Positions 1 to 8,000 of a stretch of DNA of 20,492 nucleotides are shown here, one piece after another. Positions within the stretch are counted from its first letter, which is position 1; each line of letters starts with the position of its first letter. The DNA is from CBDUZS01 sp965371785 (lineage in GTDB: Bacteria; Fermentibacterota; Fermentibacteria; Fermentibacterales; JCC-6), in the NCBI GenBank assembly GCA_965371785.1, contig CBDUZS010000045.1:1-20492 (forward strand), in the 5' to 3' direction. Under the pieces are notes generated by a model. It was not told the origin of the DNA and made no database searches. It worked only from the letters and a program-made list of their open reading frames with translations. The translations under genes were made by a program, and so were the position numbers.

Positions 1-102
1 TTAGAGTATTGCCGGAACAAAACTATAACTCAGTCGGGATCGGGTGCCCCCTTCCTTGATGAAGAGCCGCCGTTTGACCTCAAATAGTTTGATTTTTATG
101 AT
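1..102 (-). other. Possible 3' end of a reverse-strand ORF at the window edge
   Basis: The first three bases are TTA, a TAA stop on the reverse strand. Reading that frame backwards gives an open stretch of about 33 codons, rich in Lys and Arg near its end (it includes EVKRRLFIKEGG), before another TAA at 103-105. There is no ATG in the stretch and I do not recognise the peptide. It may be a gene remnant, a dispersed repeat or chance. Nothing else is evident between here and the first gene. Confidence 0.15.
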
Positions 103-160
103 TTACCGAGTTCTCGAGAAGCAGGCTTAGCCGGTTCTGGAGTTCAAACTGCCGGAATGG

Positions 161-619
161 ATGCAAATGTACTCAATTGTCTTACTGGTATTTGGCACAA
201 TCCTGGGCATACTGCAGATCACTGTAATGAAGACAGAAATTCTCTCAGCATTTCTGCTGGGTTACCTGGTAAGCAATGTTGGCATTCAGGGGATATTCGC
301 ATTCTTCGGTCACTTCTTCAAGTCAGATGAAGTAGCAAAAAGGATTGGCTGGTCTCAGGGGAATCCCTTTCAGAAGGAAATCGCTTTCGCTAATCTGAGC
401 ATGGGTTTCCTCGGGATTATGTGCATATGGTTCCGTGGGGAATTCTGGCTTGCCACGATCGTTGTAAGGTCCGTTTTCACATGGGGCGCAGGCTACATTC
501 ATGTCCTGGATCTGAGGAAACGGAAGAATACCAGCGTCTTCAATTCAGGTCCCGTGCTGTATTTCGATCTGCTCTTTCCCTGCCTTCTCATCGCTCTCTA
601 TATCGCTTTTATCATCTGA
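161..619 (+). CDS. DUF6790-like small integral membrane protein
   Basis: This is a 152-aa hydrophobic protein with about four predicted membrane segments: residues 3-20, 27-50, 78-110 and 132-152. The pattern resembles what I remember of the DUF6790 family: a GIQGIFAFFGHFF block, then IGWSQGNPFQKEIAFANLSMG, then a Gly-rich helix ending in a His (GAGYIHV). The family has no established function. The role is therefore unknown, with an inner-membrane location inferred from hydrophobicity. The start is uncertain because no strong Shine-Dalgarno precedes 161, and ATG at 167 is also possible. It is a single gene, convergent with the hydrolase that ends at 668. Confidence 0.75.
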   Translation: MQMYSIVLLVFGTILGILQITVMKTEILSAFLLGYLVSNVGIQGIFAFFGHFFKSDEVAKRIGWSQGNPFQKEIAFANLSMGFLGIMCIWFRGEFWLATIVVRSVFTWGAGYIHVLDLRKRKNTSVFNSGPVLYFDLLFPCLLIALYIAFII

Positions 620-667
620 GCTGTACCTGCTATCTGCTTTTCCAGCTCATGCAAGAGGAGTAGGAGT

Positions 668-1558
668 CTAATCCTCTTCCGCAAGGAACTCCAGTACAAT
701 ATCGGAGAATTCCTGCGGGTACTGGTACATGACTCCATGACCCCCGCCCTCGATCTCGACCAGTCTCGCTCGAGGAAGCCCTTCGAGCAGAATAAGGGAG
801 TTCCGAGGAGGTGTTAGTAAATCTTCGGTGCCCGTGATCAGAAGTACTGGCATGTCAATGAGCGGAAGCCTTTCCTGTGCACCCGGCCATGTTTCCATTG
901 CCAGTGATTGTTTTGCCACGTTCTCGGGAGGTGCAATCCCGGTAAATCCTGAGAACAGGCTGATGATGTAATCCAGGTTATCTGAGAGCCATTCGTCCGG
1001 GAACATATGCCTGAGAAGTCTCTCTCCGCGTTCTTCAGGTGTACCGGAGGTATCATACAGTTCTGCAAGAACATCCGGAGAAGGCGGACAGGCATTGATC
1101 TGACAGTCACCTGCATAGAGTATGAGCCTGTTGACCTTGTCGGGATGTCTGAGGACAAATTCAAGAGCAATCTCAGTACCCATCGACCAGGCCAGGACAT
1201 GCGCATCCACTATTCCGAGTGCGTTCATAAGACCGGCTGTATCATCGGCGAATTGCTCAATGGAGAATGTGCTTGTTCCGGAGGTAGTCTCACCCATGCC
1301 TCTGTTGTCAAAGGTGATCACCATGTACTGGTCAGATAGCAGCGATATCACAGCAGGATCCCACATATCCATGGTTCCACTGAAGCCTGTGACCATTACG
1401 AGAGGATACCCGCTACCAGATATCCTGTAGTCGATACTGATATCACCAACCTCTGCAATGTTCGATTCACCCGGTATCTCCTCAATGGTTCCTCCAGATA
1501 ATGCAGTGAAGAAGAGCATAATCGGTATTGCCATACTCCAGGCAATTGAATAAAGCAT
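668..1558 (-). CDS. Exported alpha/beta hydrolase
   Basis: This is a 296-aa alpha/beta-hydrolase-fold protein (start chosen at ATG 1558; an in-frame ATG at 1600 would add 14 residues but lacks a ribosome site). Residues 1-22 are hydrophobic and look like a signal peptide or membrane anchor. The nucleophile elbow AWSMG gives Ser125, GTED gives Asp246 and GGGHG gives His274, so the catalytic triad is complete. TGFSGT near residue 57 fits the oxyanion loop and FDNRGMG is the usual strand-loop of the family. Substrate cannot be predicted; esterase, lactonase or haloperoxidase-like members all look like this. It probably acts outside the cytoplasm. It is monocistronic, convergent with the DUF6790-like gene. 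Confidence 0.88.
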   Translation of the reverse strand: MLYSIAWSMAIPIMLFFTALSGGTIEEIPGESNIAEVGDISIDYRISGSGYPLVMVTGFSGTMDMWDPAVISLLSDQYMVITFDNRGMGETTSGTSTFSIEQFADDTAGLMNALGIVDAHVLAWSMGTEIALEFVLRHPDKVNRLILYAGDCQINACPPSPDVLAELYDTSGTPEERGERLLRHMFPDEWLSDNLDYIISLFSGFTGIAPPENVAKQSLAMETWPGAQERLPLIDMPVLLITGTEDLLTPPRNSLILLEGLPRARLVEIEGGGHGVMYQYPQEFSDIVLEFLAEED

Positions 1559-1967
1559 CTCTACACCCTGTTTTCCATTAAGGAATCCCGAAGTACACAC
1601 ATCAGGGAAATGAAGATGAACCTTCAGTCCACGAATACCTGACTACAAGTCGATGGAAACACATACAAATGAATATACCGTAGACGGAAACATGCTGTAA
1701 GACTCCATCGGATAGTATGTGAAGCTGCTCTGACCTGAATCAAATGCTACCGATTACATGAAACAATTCCCAGAAAAGGTTCAAAGTTTTGTACGTCGGG
1801 AGTACCATATTTCAAATAATCGATTACATCTCCTCCGACAGACCTGCATGCAGTAACTACAGATTTTCTTACGCTATGGAACTCCTTGCTGTCGATGGAT
1901 AAATACATATGTATGAACTGGCAGTGATTGCCGGTAGTATTATCCATGACCGATAGGCGGAGCGGAT
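1559..1967. other. 409-bp divergent intergenic region
   Basis: This region separates the divergent hydrolase and radical SAM genes. It is AT-richer than its flanks and contains the 9-mer CGATTACAT twice (near 1751 and 1819). I see no confident promoter, no intrinsic terminator and no convincing gene. The only coding hint is the weak reverse-strand ORF described separately at 1747-1947. Short forward ORFs, such as a 32-codon one starting at 1758, lack ribosome sites and show no RiPP-precursor character. Confidence 0.5.
1747..1947 (-). pseudogene. Weak DUF1801-like fragment (66 codons)
   Basis: The 66-codon reverse ORF contains a stretch (VRKSVVTACRSVGG, then DYLKYGTPDV, then FEPFLGIV) that loosely resembles the start of DUF1801/YdhG-like proteins, where a helix is followed by a YGxP turn and a strand. 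It lacks the rest of the fold, has no ribosome-binding site before its ATG, and the frame after the stop does not continue the family. It may be a decayed remnant or chance. The resemblance is from memory and weak. Confidence 0.15.
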
Positions 1968-4295
1968 ATGAGCACGCACAGTCAGAGTAGTTGCCACAGT
2001 ATCAGGATTGACAGTGATTTCTTCGCTCTGCACGGGTACATGCAGGTTCCCCATCTTGTTCAGTGGATGGCAACCCTGAAATGTGAGCTCAGCTGTGAGC
2101 ACTGCCTGACCGTCAGCAACGAGCCTGCATCACCTGACATGCCCCTCGAAAAGGTTGTAGCTCTCATCGACGAGATCGCAGAGATGGGGGTCAGGGAGTT
2201 CCTCGTTACCGGTGGGGAACCGCTTGTCCGAGAGGATCTGCCAGAAGTAATAGAGTATCTCGGCTGTAAGCATGTGAACTGGACGTTGAACACTGCAATC
2301 ATGCCGTCAGAGAGAATGCAAAGCGCGATAGCCATGCACAGACCTGGTTTTGTGGCAATTAGCCTTGATGGCCCGCGGGAAGTACACGATGCGTTTCGAG
2401 GCAAGTCCGGAGCCTGGGACGAAGCAATGGAATCGATTCGCTTTTTCAGATCGCTTCCGGGAGTCAGGGTTTGTGCAGGCACAACCGTTACCAGCCGGAA
2501 TTACAGGCATCTCGAACAGACATTTCATCTGGCTGTAGCAAGCGGTGTCGATCAATGGGGGATTCATTTGCTAGTGCCAGAGGGGAGGGCAGGTCAGAGA
2601 GAAGACCTTTTTCTATCGAAGTCGCAGCTCAGGAAGCTGATAAGGTTTGTTGCACGGAAAAGGCAGTACTTTTCTATCGAGATGGCTGATGAGATCGGTT
2701 ATCTGGGTTATCTCGAACCGCTTGTCCGGGATGTTCCATTGACCTGTGGAGCTGGAAGATCTCAGTGTGTCATCCTGCCCGATGGTGAGGTTGTGCCCTG
2801 TTCCACACTGGACCGTTCCTGCAGTGCCGGCAACATCCATGAGCAGCGTCTGAAGGAAATATGGACAAATGGATTCCGTGAACTTCGGGAATGGCGTCCC
2901 TGGGGCAAGTGTGAGCACTGTGATTACTCACCCGCCTGTATGGCTGGCTGCTGGCTGCAGAGGAAGGCCGGGACACAGTGCTTCAGAGAAGTCTGGCATC
3001 TGCCGGGAGCACTGAAGACTGCGGCGGGAGTGGCCATATGCCTGGGCGGGCTGGCGGCTTACACTGGCGAAGATTTACTGATCACAACTGCGCAGCCCAA
3101 GAAGGCAATGCAGGGCATACACCTCCACAAGCAGGTTACTGGCAACGCGGTGAGTGACGTAAATCCTGTGTACATGGATAATGCCATCCTGAGCTTCTAC
3201 GCCGAGCTTGCGGCAGGTATGGAGACCGGCAGCCTTGCCTTACCGCTGGGCCAGGCATGTATTGATGAAGAAACCAGGATCCTGCTGACAGGTTTTCGGG
3301 AAGGAACGCTTCCACAAGACATGAGCGAGCGCTGTGAGATGGTTCGTAGTGTCCTTGAAACGCAGCAGCGCTCACTGTCAATGGCAGCTCTCCTCTGGAG
3401 GGTGTTGAATGAACCTCTGTTCGACACTGATTACACGGGGGAGCTTTCGGAGTCGGACAGGCAGGCGTTCCGTACTACTCTGGCAGCCGTAGAACAGAAG
3501 GCTCATGAGTGGAGAGTAGAGATATTCGAGAATAGACTCGATCCATATCTCAGCAGTGGCAGACTGACTGATCCGCCTTTTTTCATGATGAGCAAGGCTG
3601 GCCCCCGGCCCGGTGACTACGAGACGTATGCGCTGTCAGTGGACCTCGACGAGGAGCGCTGGGGAGGGGAATATGATCCCGATCACAGAGAAACCGCTGA
3701 CTTTTATCTGCAAGACCATCCCTACGCTGAACTAATGGACCTTGTCTTTCGATTCAGTGGTCCCGGCACGGTAACCAGTTATGCCGGTGGGGGTGTTGTT
3801 GTCCTGGACTCCGATATCGACGATGACGGAACCGGTCTTCATTCGATCGGGATATTCGACGTAATCGAAACGCTTGAGGATGTCGATTTGACATTCGAGA
3901 TCAGATGTTCTCTCGGAGCAGACAGTCCTTTTGATTCCCGGCAGGATGATCAGTCGGGGGATCGAGGTAGTGAAGAGGAATCAGGTGCGACAATCAGTAT
4001 CTCAATTGAGGGTGGTCGGGAGTACACATACCTCGAGCTGCTCAACGCGATCTATCAGCGGCACAGAGACAGTCTGGTGTCAATAACCTACGACTGGCTG
4101 TCCCGGGACGCAGGTGCAGAAGTTCATCAGAATGTTGCCCTTCTCTGGCCACCGGTCAGGGAAATCATGGAAAGCGACAGCATTATCCATACTGCCGTGC
4201 AGAATCACTATTCCGGAAGAGTGGTTACGGCTGCTCACATTCTTGAGCTGAAAAAGCTGGCATTATTGAGAGACATCGATTTCTGGATGTTCTGA
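1968..4295 (+). CDS. Radical SAM/SPASM protein with membrane-like segment and large unknown C-terminal region
   Basis: This is a 775-aa protein. Residues 30-240 are a radical SAM domain: C39-x3-C43-x2-C46 binds the [4Fe-4S]/S-adenosylmethionine cluster, and TGGEP (81-85) is the SAM-binding strand. Residues 255-340 form a SPASM domain with Cys260, 267, 278, then C315-x2-C318-x5-C324-x3-C328 and Cys338, enough ligands for two auxiliary clusters. SPASM members usually modify peptides or mature enzymes. Residues 347-366 are hydrophobic and could be a membrane helix, followed by about 400 residues I do not recognise. These include an acidic tract (VVLDSDIDDDGTG, 611-623) and a hydrophilic insert near 655-672. 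The start is supported by an AGGCGGAG site just upstream. No precursor peptide or maturation partner is visible nearby. The radical SAM assignment is firm; the substrate is unknown. Confidence 0.93.
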   Translation: MSTHSQSSCHSIRIDSDFFALHGYMQVPHLVQWMATLKCELSCEHCLTVSNEPASPDMPLEKVVALIDEIAEMGVREFLVTGGEPLVREDLPEVIEYLGCKHVNWTLNTAIMPSERMQSAIAMHRPGFVAISLDGPREVHDAFRGKSGAWDEAMESIRFFRSLPGVRVCAGTTVTSRNYRHLEQTFHLAVASGVDQWGIHLLVPEGRAGQREDLFLSKSQLRKLIRFVARKRQYFSIEMADEIGYLGYLEPLVRDVPLTCGAGRSQCVILPDGEVVPCSTLDRSCSAGNIHEQRLKEIWTNGFRELREWRPWGKCEHCDYSPACMAGCWLQRKAGTQCFREVWHLPGALKTAAGVAICLGGLAAYTGEDLLITTAQPKKAMQGIHLHKQVTGNAVSDVNPVYMDNAILSFYAELAAGMETGSLALPLGQACIDEETRILLTGFREGTLPQDMSERCEMVRSVLETQQRSLSMAALLWRVLNEPLFDTDYTGELSESDRQAFRTTLAAVEQKAHEWRVEIFENRLDPYLSSGRLTDPPFFMMSKAGPRPGDYETYALSVDLDEERWGGEYDPDHRETADFYLQDHPYAELMDLVFRFSGPGTVTSYAGGGVVVLDSDIDDDGTGLHSIGIFDVIETLEDVDLTFEIRCSLGADSPFDSRQDDQSGDRGSEEESGATISISIEGGREYTYLELLNAIYQRHRDSLVSITYDWLSRDAGAEVHQNVALLWPPVREIMESDSIIHTAVQNHYSGRVVTAAHILELKKLALLRDIDFWMF

Positions 4296-4338
4296 TTCAC
4301 CGATCCAGTGCCTGAAATCGGGTCTGAGAAGCAAAGGA

Positions 4339-4794
4339 TCAGAGGAACATCACGTCCTCCGGGTTCTCTGGATTCACCTTGATCTTTATGACGGCTCCCT
4401 GCTGGTAACTGGCCAGAGATGTCAGCGGGATGACCCTCTTGACGACGACCTCACCTGGGGGGTGCATCGGGGAGTCCAACCGCAGCCTGAATCTGAGTCG
4501 GGGCTGGTTGTTGATGTAAGTGCCCGTTTCGCCAACCTCCAGGATGGTGGCTTCGGCATCCAGCCATGTCATTTCCCTCATTGCTCTTCTGCGGTTCGAG
4601 AGCACTACCCAGAGGATAATGATTCCGTTGGTGAGGAGGAAGATTCCAGCCATTCCCCAGAAGAAGTAATTGAGTGGGTGACCGTCGTCAGTCTCCGCTT
4701 TGGGTGAGACGAAAAAGCCGGCTATGATGAATCCGATGATTATCACACCGAAAATCGCGAACACGCCCCAATTGATTGTTGTCCTCATAGGCAT
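4339..4794 (-). CDS. Two-helix membrane protein with C-terminal beta domain (DUF3592-like)
   Basis: This 151-aa protein has two strong transmembrane helices (about residues 9-29 and 43-65) followed by a short basic loop. A beta-rich domain of about 80 residues reads LDAEATILEVGETGTYINN, then a run of alternating strands, ending in IKVNPENPEDVMFL. The TGTYINNQP turn and the terminal V-x-P-x-x-P-x-x-V resemble membrane proteins of the DUF3592 type, whose role is unknown. The start may be ATG 4794 or 4788; neither has a clear ribosome site. It is convergent with the radical SAM gene (43-bp gap) and lies 46 bp downstream of the flavin reductase-like gene on the same strand, so co-transcription with that gene is possible. 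Confidence 0.8.
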   Translation of the reverse strand: MPMRTTINWGVFAIFGVIIIGFIIAGFFVSPKAETDDGHPLNYFFWGMAGIFLLTNGIIILWVVLSNRRRAMREMTWLDAEATILEVGETGTYINNQPRLRFRLRLDSPMHPPGEVVVKRVIPLTSLASYQQGAVIKIKVNPENPEDVMFL

Positions 4795-4840
4795 GGGTGG
4801 AAGATAGGTTCACCGACTTCAGGGGACAATACCACGGGTT

Positions 4841-5362
4841 CTAGTCTACCGGAAATCTCGTGGTGTAGACCTTTTCGGGGAACTCCCCCAGAGCGAATTT
4901 AAATTTGCGCTTGCCCTGAACCATGTCCACGTCTGCATACGCTTCAATTACCTCACCTATGAAAAGGTACTTGCAGCCGGTTTTAACTGTGTCAGTGACT
5001 TTGCATTCGATGTGGGCAACGCACTCCTTGATGACCGGGACGCTGACGCTTCTGGCAGGCAGGGGTGTCAGTCCTGTCTTCCTGAACTTGTCCACATCTC
5101 TGCCCGAATGGCTTCCGCAGAAGTAAACCTGGGGATCCAGTTTCTCCGTGGGGATGTTGACCACGAACTCACCGGTCTGTTCGATCAGTTCCGCCGAGAA
5201 CATCTTCTGCCCGATTGCAGCTGCCACCATCGGCGGAGTCCTGGATACCGGCATGCAGAAACTGACCGCGATGATGTTGGGTCGGTCGATTGTGCCGCAT
5301 GTGATGAGGAAGTGGCGCATTGGCCACAGGTACCTGAGGTACTCGACATCGGTCTTGTTCAT
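4841..5362 (-). CDS. Flavin reductase-like (FMN-binding split barrel) protein
   Basis: This 173-aa protein matches the flavin reductase/flavoredoxin family of the FMN-binding split-barrel fold. It has an N-terminal RYLWPMRHFLITCGT strand, NIIAVSFCMPVSRTPP, the segment TGEFVVNIPTEKL, an SGRDVDKF phosphate-contact loop, then ECVAHIECKV and FIGEVIEAY. Members bind FMN and either reduce free flavin with NAD(P)H or serve as small electron carriers in anaerobes. Length is normal and the protein appears complete and cytoplasmic. The start at 5362 has an excellent GGAGG site five bases upstream. Its ATG overlaps the stop of a 29-codon open stretch in another frame (ATGA), described separately. Confidence 0.9.
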   Translation of the reverse strand: MNKTDVEYLRYLWPMRHFLITCGTIDRPNIIAVSFCMPVSRTPPMVAAAIGQKMFSAELIEQTGEFVVNIPTEKLDPQVYFCGSHSGRDVDKFRKTGLTPLPARSVSVPVIKECVAHIECKVTDTVKTGCKYLFIGEVIEAYADVDMVQGKRKFKFALGEFPEKVYTTRFPVD

Positions 5363-5448
5363 CCGTCCTCCATGTTCTTTGCCAGCTTCCTGCCCAGGCG
5401 GTCCTTGAGCTTCCCCTCAGGTTTGTTCTGTGGCTCGGTATTCGGTGA
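5359..5448 (-). pseudogene. 29-codon C-terminal remnant overlapping the flavin reductase start
   Basis: On the reverse strand, a frame opened by TAA at 5449-5451 gives 29 codons. They read like a real, charged C-terminus (KPEGKLKDRLGRKLAKNMED) and end in a TGA that overlaps the ATG of the flavin reductase-like gene as ATGA. That overlap is typical of translationally coupled operon genes. No plausible start codon is present, so this may be the surviving 3' end of a lost upstream gene, or chance. Confidence 0.22.
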
Positions 5449-5572
5449 TTATACTGCAGCGTTGACCGATGCTGAAGTGGGTCGAATCACCCATGGTCCA
5501 GTTACTGGCAACTTGACTATCCTGCTGATACTCTTTTAATTATTCATTAGAACTGGTTTGGCAGGGGATAAG

Positions 5573-6556
5573 ATGCGTTATTTCATCTGTGTTTGTATGC
5601 TGCTTCCTGGTTTGTCAGGTGCTCAGTTCATCGAGGTGAGCTTTCCAGCACCTAGCGCAAACATCTCCGGTCTCGCATTCAATGGTCTTGTATGGGCTCT
5701 CGATTCGCTGGATTGCATGATCTACGGTGTTCATTTTTGGACCGGAGCACCAATTGATACCGTTGAGCTTCCTCCTTTGCCCAATCCTGCAGTTGGACTG
5801 GCAGCGTACAGTAATACACTGTGGTTTGCGGAAAGCGGAACAGCTTTAATTCATGCTATCGACCTTGATGGTAACCTGATCGGAAGCTGGGATTTCTCCG
5901 ATAGCGGTATCCAGAGCATTTCAGGGCTGGATAACTTACCGAGCTCGAACGATTTGTATTTACTCGATTCTTCCGACAGGTCTGTCTACTGCCTGGAAGA
6001 ACCGATTGGCACTCAACCGCCGGAGTATCTGTTTACCATTGCCGACACCATAGAAGTACATGACATCGGCGCCTGGATGATGGAGGGCGTTCCCGTTGCC
6101 TGTGATGATGAGATATCTCCCGTACGCTTCTACACATCAGCAAGTAATTACGGAATGCTTGGATATGGCACCTATGCAAGTGCAGTAGGTGTGACGTCCA
6201 TCGGCATCGGCAGGATCTACTTCAGCGATCCTGAGCTGGGATTGATACATCGTTACTGCGTTAATATGGGTGGCAACGAGAGTGGATCATCCGCATTCAT
6301 CGAACCGGCCATTCTCAGCGTCTACCCGAATCCCGTGCTCACCTCTACAACACTCACTGTTAACCTCGTCTCCGGGTGTTCAACTACGATCCGTCTTTTC
6401 GATGTAAGCGGCAGAGTAGTCTGGAGCAGAGGTCCTGAACTATGGGCTCCAGGATATCACGATGTTTCAATAGAGATCAGCGATCCCGGTATCTACTTCT
6501 ACAGGATTACCTTCGGTGACCTTACGGCAACACAACGCTTTGTAGTGATAGAGTAG
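5573..6556 (+). CDS. Secreted beta-propeller protein with T9SS type A sorting domain
   Basis: This 327-aa protein starts at ATG 5573, preceded by AGGGG; a TTG at 5558 in the same frame is less likely. Residues 1-18 form a signal peptide ending near GLSGAQ. Residues 25-230 contain propeller-like repeats (ISGLAFNGLVWALDS, GLAAYSNTLWFAES, GLDNLPSSNDLYLLDSS), the repeating G-LA-x-LW-x-D pattern of short NHL/SMP-type blades. Residues 247-327 are a T9SS type A sorting domain: ILSVYPNPV, then IRLFDVSGRVVW, then PGIYFYRITFG and a final RFVVIE. The protein should be exported by Sec and then passed through type IX secretion to the surface or medium. Ligand is unknown. It resembles the propeller gene at 7110. 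Confidence 0.88.
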   Translation: MRYFICVCMLLPGLSGAQFIEVSFPAPSANISGLAFNGLVWALDSLDCMIYGVHFWTGAPIDTVELPPLPNPAVGLAAYSNTLWFAESGTALIHAIDLDGNLIGSWDFSDSGIQSISGLDNLPSSNDLYLLDSSDRSVYCLEEPIGTQPPEYLFTIADTIEVHDIGAWMMEGVPVACDDEISPVRFYTSASNYGMLGYGTYASAVGVTSIGIGRIYFSDPELGLIHRYCVNMGGNESGSSAFIEPAILSVYPNPVLTSTTLTVNLVSGCSTTIRLFDVSGRVVWSRGPELWAPGYHDVSIEISDPGIYFYRITFGDLTATQRFVVIE

Positions 6557-6644
6557 CTGCCAGAGCATTGACACGGGTCTGTTTATCGTGTTGATTGTGC
6601 CTGTTAGTTGTTCTAACGGTTCGAATTCGGAGGAGGGGTTTTAG

Positions 6645-6884
6645 ATGAAGCATGGGGCATATCTGCTTATCAACGTGGAGACCGGCAGGGAGTTCGACGT
6701 AACTTCAAATCTTGCATCGAAGCCATACGTCAGGCATGTCAGCCTGGTTACGGGTTTGCACGACGTCATCTGCTTCATCGAGAATGAGGAACTGGATGCC
6801 CTCAAGGAACATGTATACGGGATCCGGCAAATCCCCGGCATAACAAAAACCGTCACATGCTTTGCATTCACTACTACGGAGTAA
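6645..6884 (+). CDS. Stand-alone Lrp/AsnC-type ligand-binding (RAM) domain protein
   Basis: This 79-aa protein has the beta-alpha-beta-beta-alpha-beta pattern of the AsnC C-terminal ligand domain: AYLLINVETGREFDV, then VRHVSLVTGLHDVICFIE, then a helix with LKEHVYGIRQIPGITKTVT. There is no DNA-binding helix-turn-helix, so it is the single-domain form. Such proteins oligomerise and may bind amino acids or partner with full-length Lrp-type regulators. The start at 6645 is well supported by GGAGGAGGGG six bases upstream. It lies 88 bp after the propeller gene, with a small GTTAG/CTAAC dyad (6603-6617) between them, so it may have its own promoter. Confidence 0.85.
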   Translation: MKHGAYLLINVETGREFDVTSNLASKPYVRHVSLVTGLHDVICFIENEELDALKEHVYGIRQIPGITKTVTCFAFTTTE

Positions 6885-7109
6885 TTCCACCTCAGAGAGC
6901 GTAATTCCTATCATTTTACTATCCGTTTTCTGGAAACACGTCTGGAAAATGTAAACTCGTACGGACAGCACTTGCACTGATCGAGTTGAGTGCTTATCTT
7001 ACTTGCAGTTAGCTGATTCTACAGTGTAGATGTATTGCTGACAGAGGATTGCATGGGTGGTCTGTGCGATCTCTGACTTATTGTCCTCATGGTTGAAAAG
7101 GGGGATGCC

Positions 7110-7892
7110 ATGAAGGTAGTTTTCCTGTTACTGTTCTCGGTTTTTTTTCTCGCGATTGCGGGAGATGTCGTTGCGTCATTCGACTTGCCTGCTGATGACA
7201 TCACCGGTCTTGCTTTTGGAAACGGTTCTCTCTGGGCAGTCGATTCCGATTCGCACACGCTTTACGAGGTTGATCCATCCGATGGAACCGTCCTCTCACA
7301 ATTCAATGTAGCCGTAGCCGGCGGTCACGAGATTACCGGGCTTGCCTTCTACAACAACATCCTCTACATCGGTGAAAACTATCCCGGTGGAACGAGTAGC
7401 GGCTTCGTTTACAAGTACACACCCGCTGGAGTTTTTCTGGGCAGTGTGGACGTGGTCTGTTGAGGCAGTCCTATCCACTCGGTGAGTGGATTAGCTGCTT
7501 TCTCAAATGTATTGTACATCGGTGACAATCACGATCAGAAATGCTACAGAGCATATCCTCTTCCTTACCTGACAACAAAGACCACGTACCTCAGCTACAC
7601 CGGCATATATGCAACAAGGGACATCGCTTTCGAGGGCAGTTACGATGGCACCGGCACTGTCTGGGTTGCCAACGGATTTCCCGGAACGCCTGTTCGAGCA
7701 TTCAACACCGCCGGTCAGTGGGTCGATGGACTGACCAGCTCAGAGGTTCCCAGTGCACACGGGCTTGCTTTTGATGATGAAGGATACCTGTGGGTGAGCA
7801 GTCTCTCCGACTCGTGCATCTACCAGGTCAACGTCTTCGAGACTAACCTCGGTCCGGCTACATGGGGGGCAATCAAGGCTCTCAGCCAGTAA
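7110..7892 (+). CDS. Secreted beta-propeller protein interrupted by an in-frame TGA
   Basis: Read through the TGA, this is one 260-codon frame. The start at ATG 7110 has an AAAGGGGG site (an upstream in-frame ATG at 7089 lacks one). Residues 1-23 are a signal peptide. Blades read ITGLAFGNGSLWAVDSDS, ITGLAFYNNILYIGEN, VSGLAAFSNVLYIGDN and AHGLAFDDEGYLWVSS, so homology continues in the same frame on both sides of codon 118 (TGA at 7461-7463, following Cys117). Without readthrough the pieces are 117 and about 136 residues, the second with a possible GTG start at 7482. There is no T9SS domain; the protein ends in TWGAIKALSQ, a W-G-x-I-K tail that I recall from exported proteins of related candidate phyla. 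A nonsense mutation is the simplest reading; recoding is discussed under findings. Confidence 0.75.
7464..7499 (+). promoter_or_regulatory. Hairpin immediately 3' of the in-frame TGA
   Basis: ATCCACTC (7473-7480) and GAGTGGAT (7484-7491) pair perfectly around a GGT loop. A lower helix can form between GGCAG (7464-7468) and CTGCT (7495-7499), with CT/AG pairing between and single unpaired T at 7492. The structure therefore starts with the first base after the TGA, and its loop begins 17 bases from it. Whether it acts in recoding is unproven. Confidence 0.45.
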
Positions 7893-7911
7893 CGAATTAC
7901 GTTACGTAACG

Positions 7912-7946
7912 ATAGCCCCGAATACTTCTCGGGGCTATTGTTGTAT
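7912..7946 (+). terminator. Intrinsic terminator after the interrupted propeller gene
   Basis: A perfect 10-bp stem (ATAGCCCCGA at 7912-7921 with TCGGGGCTAT at 7929-7938) encloses a 7-base loop and is followed by TGTTGTATTT. It sits 20 bp past the stop at 7892, where a forward Rho-independent terminator is expected. The reverse side is not T-rich, so it is probably not bidirectional. A 10-bp palindrome, GTTACGTAAC, lies just before it at 7901-7910. Confidence 0.85.
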
Positions 7947-8000
7947 TTAGCAGCTTTGTTGTTGTAACAGAATCAGACCTCGATGGATATCGCTAAGGTG

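Noticed and set aside
617..678. Small inverted repeats between the convergent genes at 619 and 668 as a terminator
   Set aside because: The arms are only 7 bp with long loops and no T tract, so support is too weak to call.
5012..5539. 175-codon forward ORF over the flavin reductase gene and its upstream gap
   Set aside because: It is antisense to a firmly identified gene with a strong ribosome site, and no family is recognisable.
6614..6630. GGTTCGAATTC, similar to a tRNA T-loop
   Set aside because: The flanking bases do not form the 5-bp T stem and no acceptor, D or anticodon arms fit around it.
7482..7892. Separate gene starting at GTG 7482
   Set aside because: There is no ribosome site, the start lies inside the hairpin, and the product is the second half of a propeller in the same frame as the gene starting at 7110.
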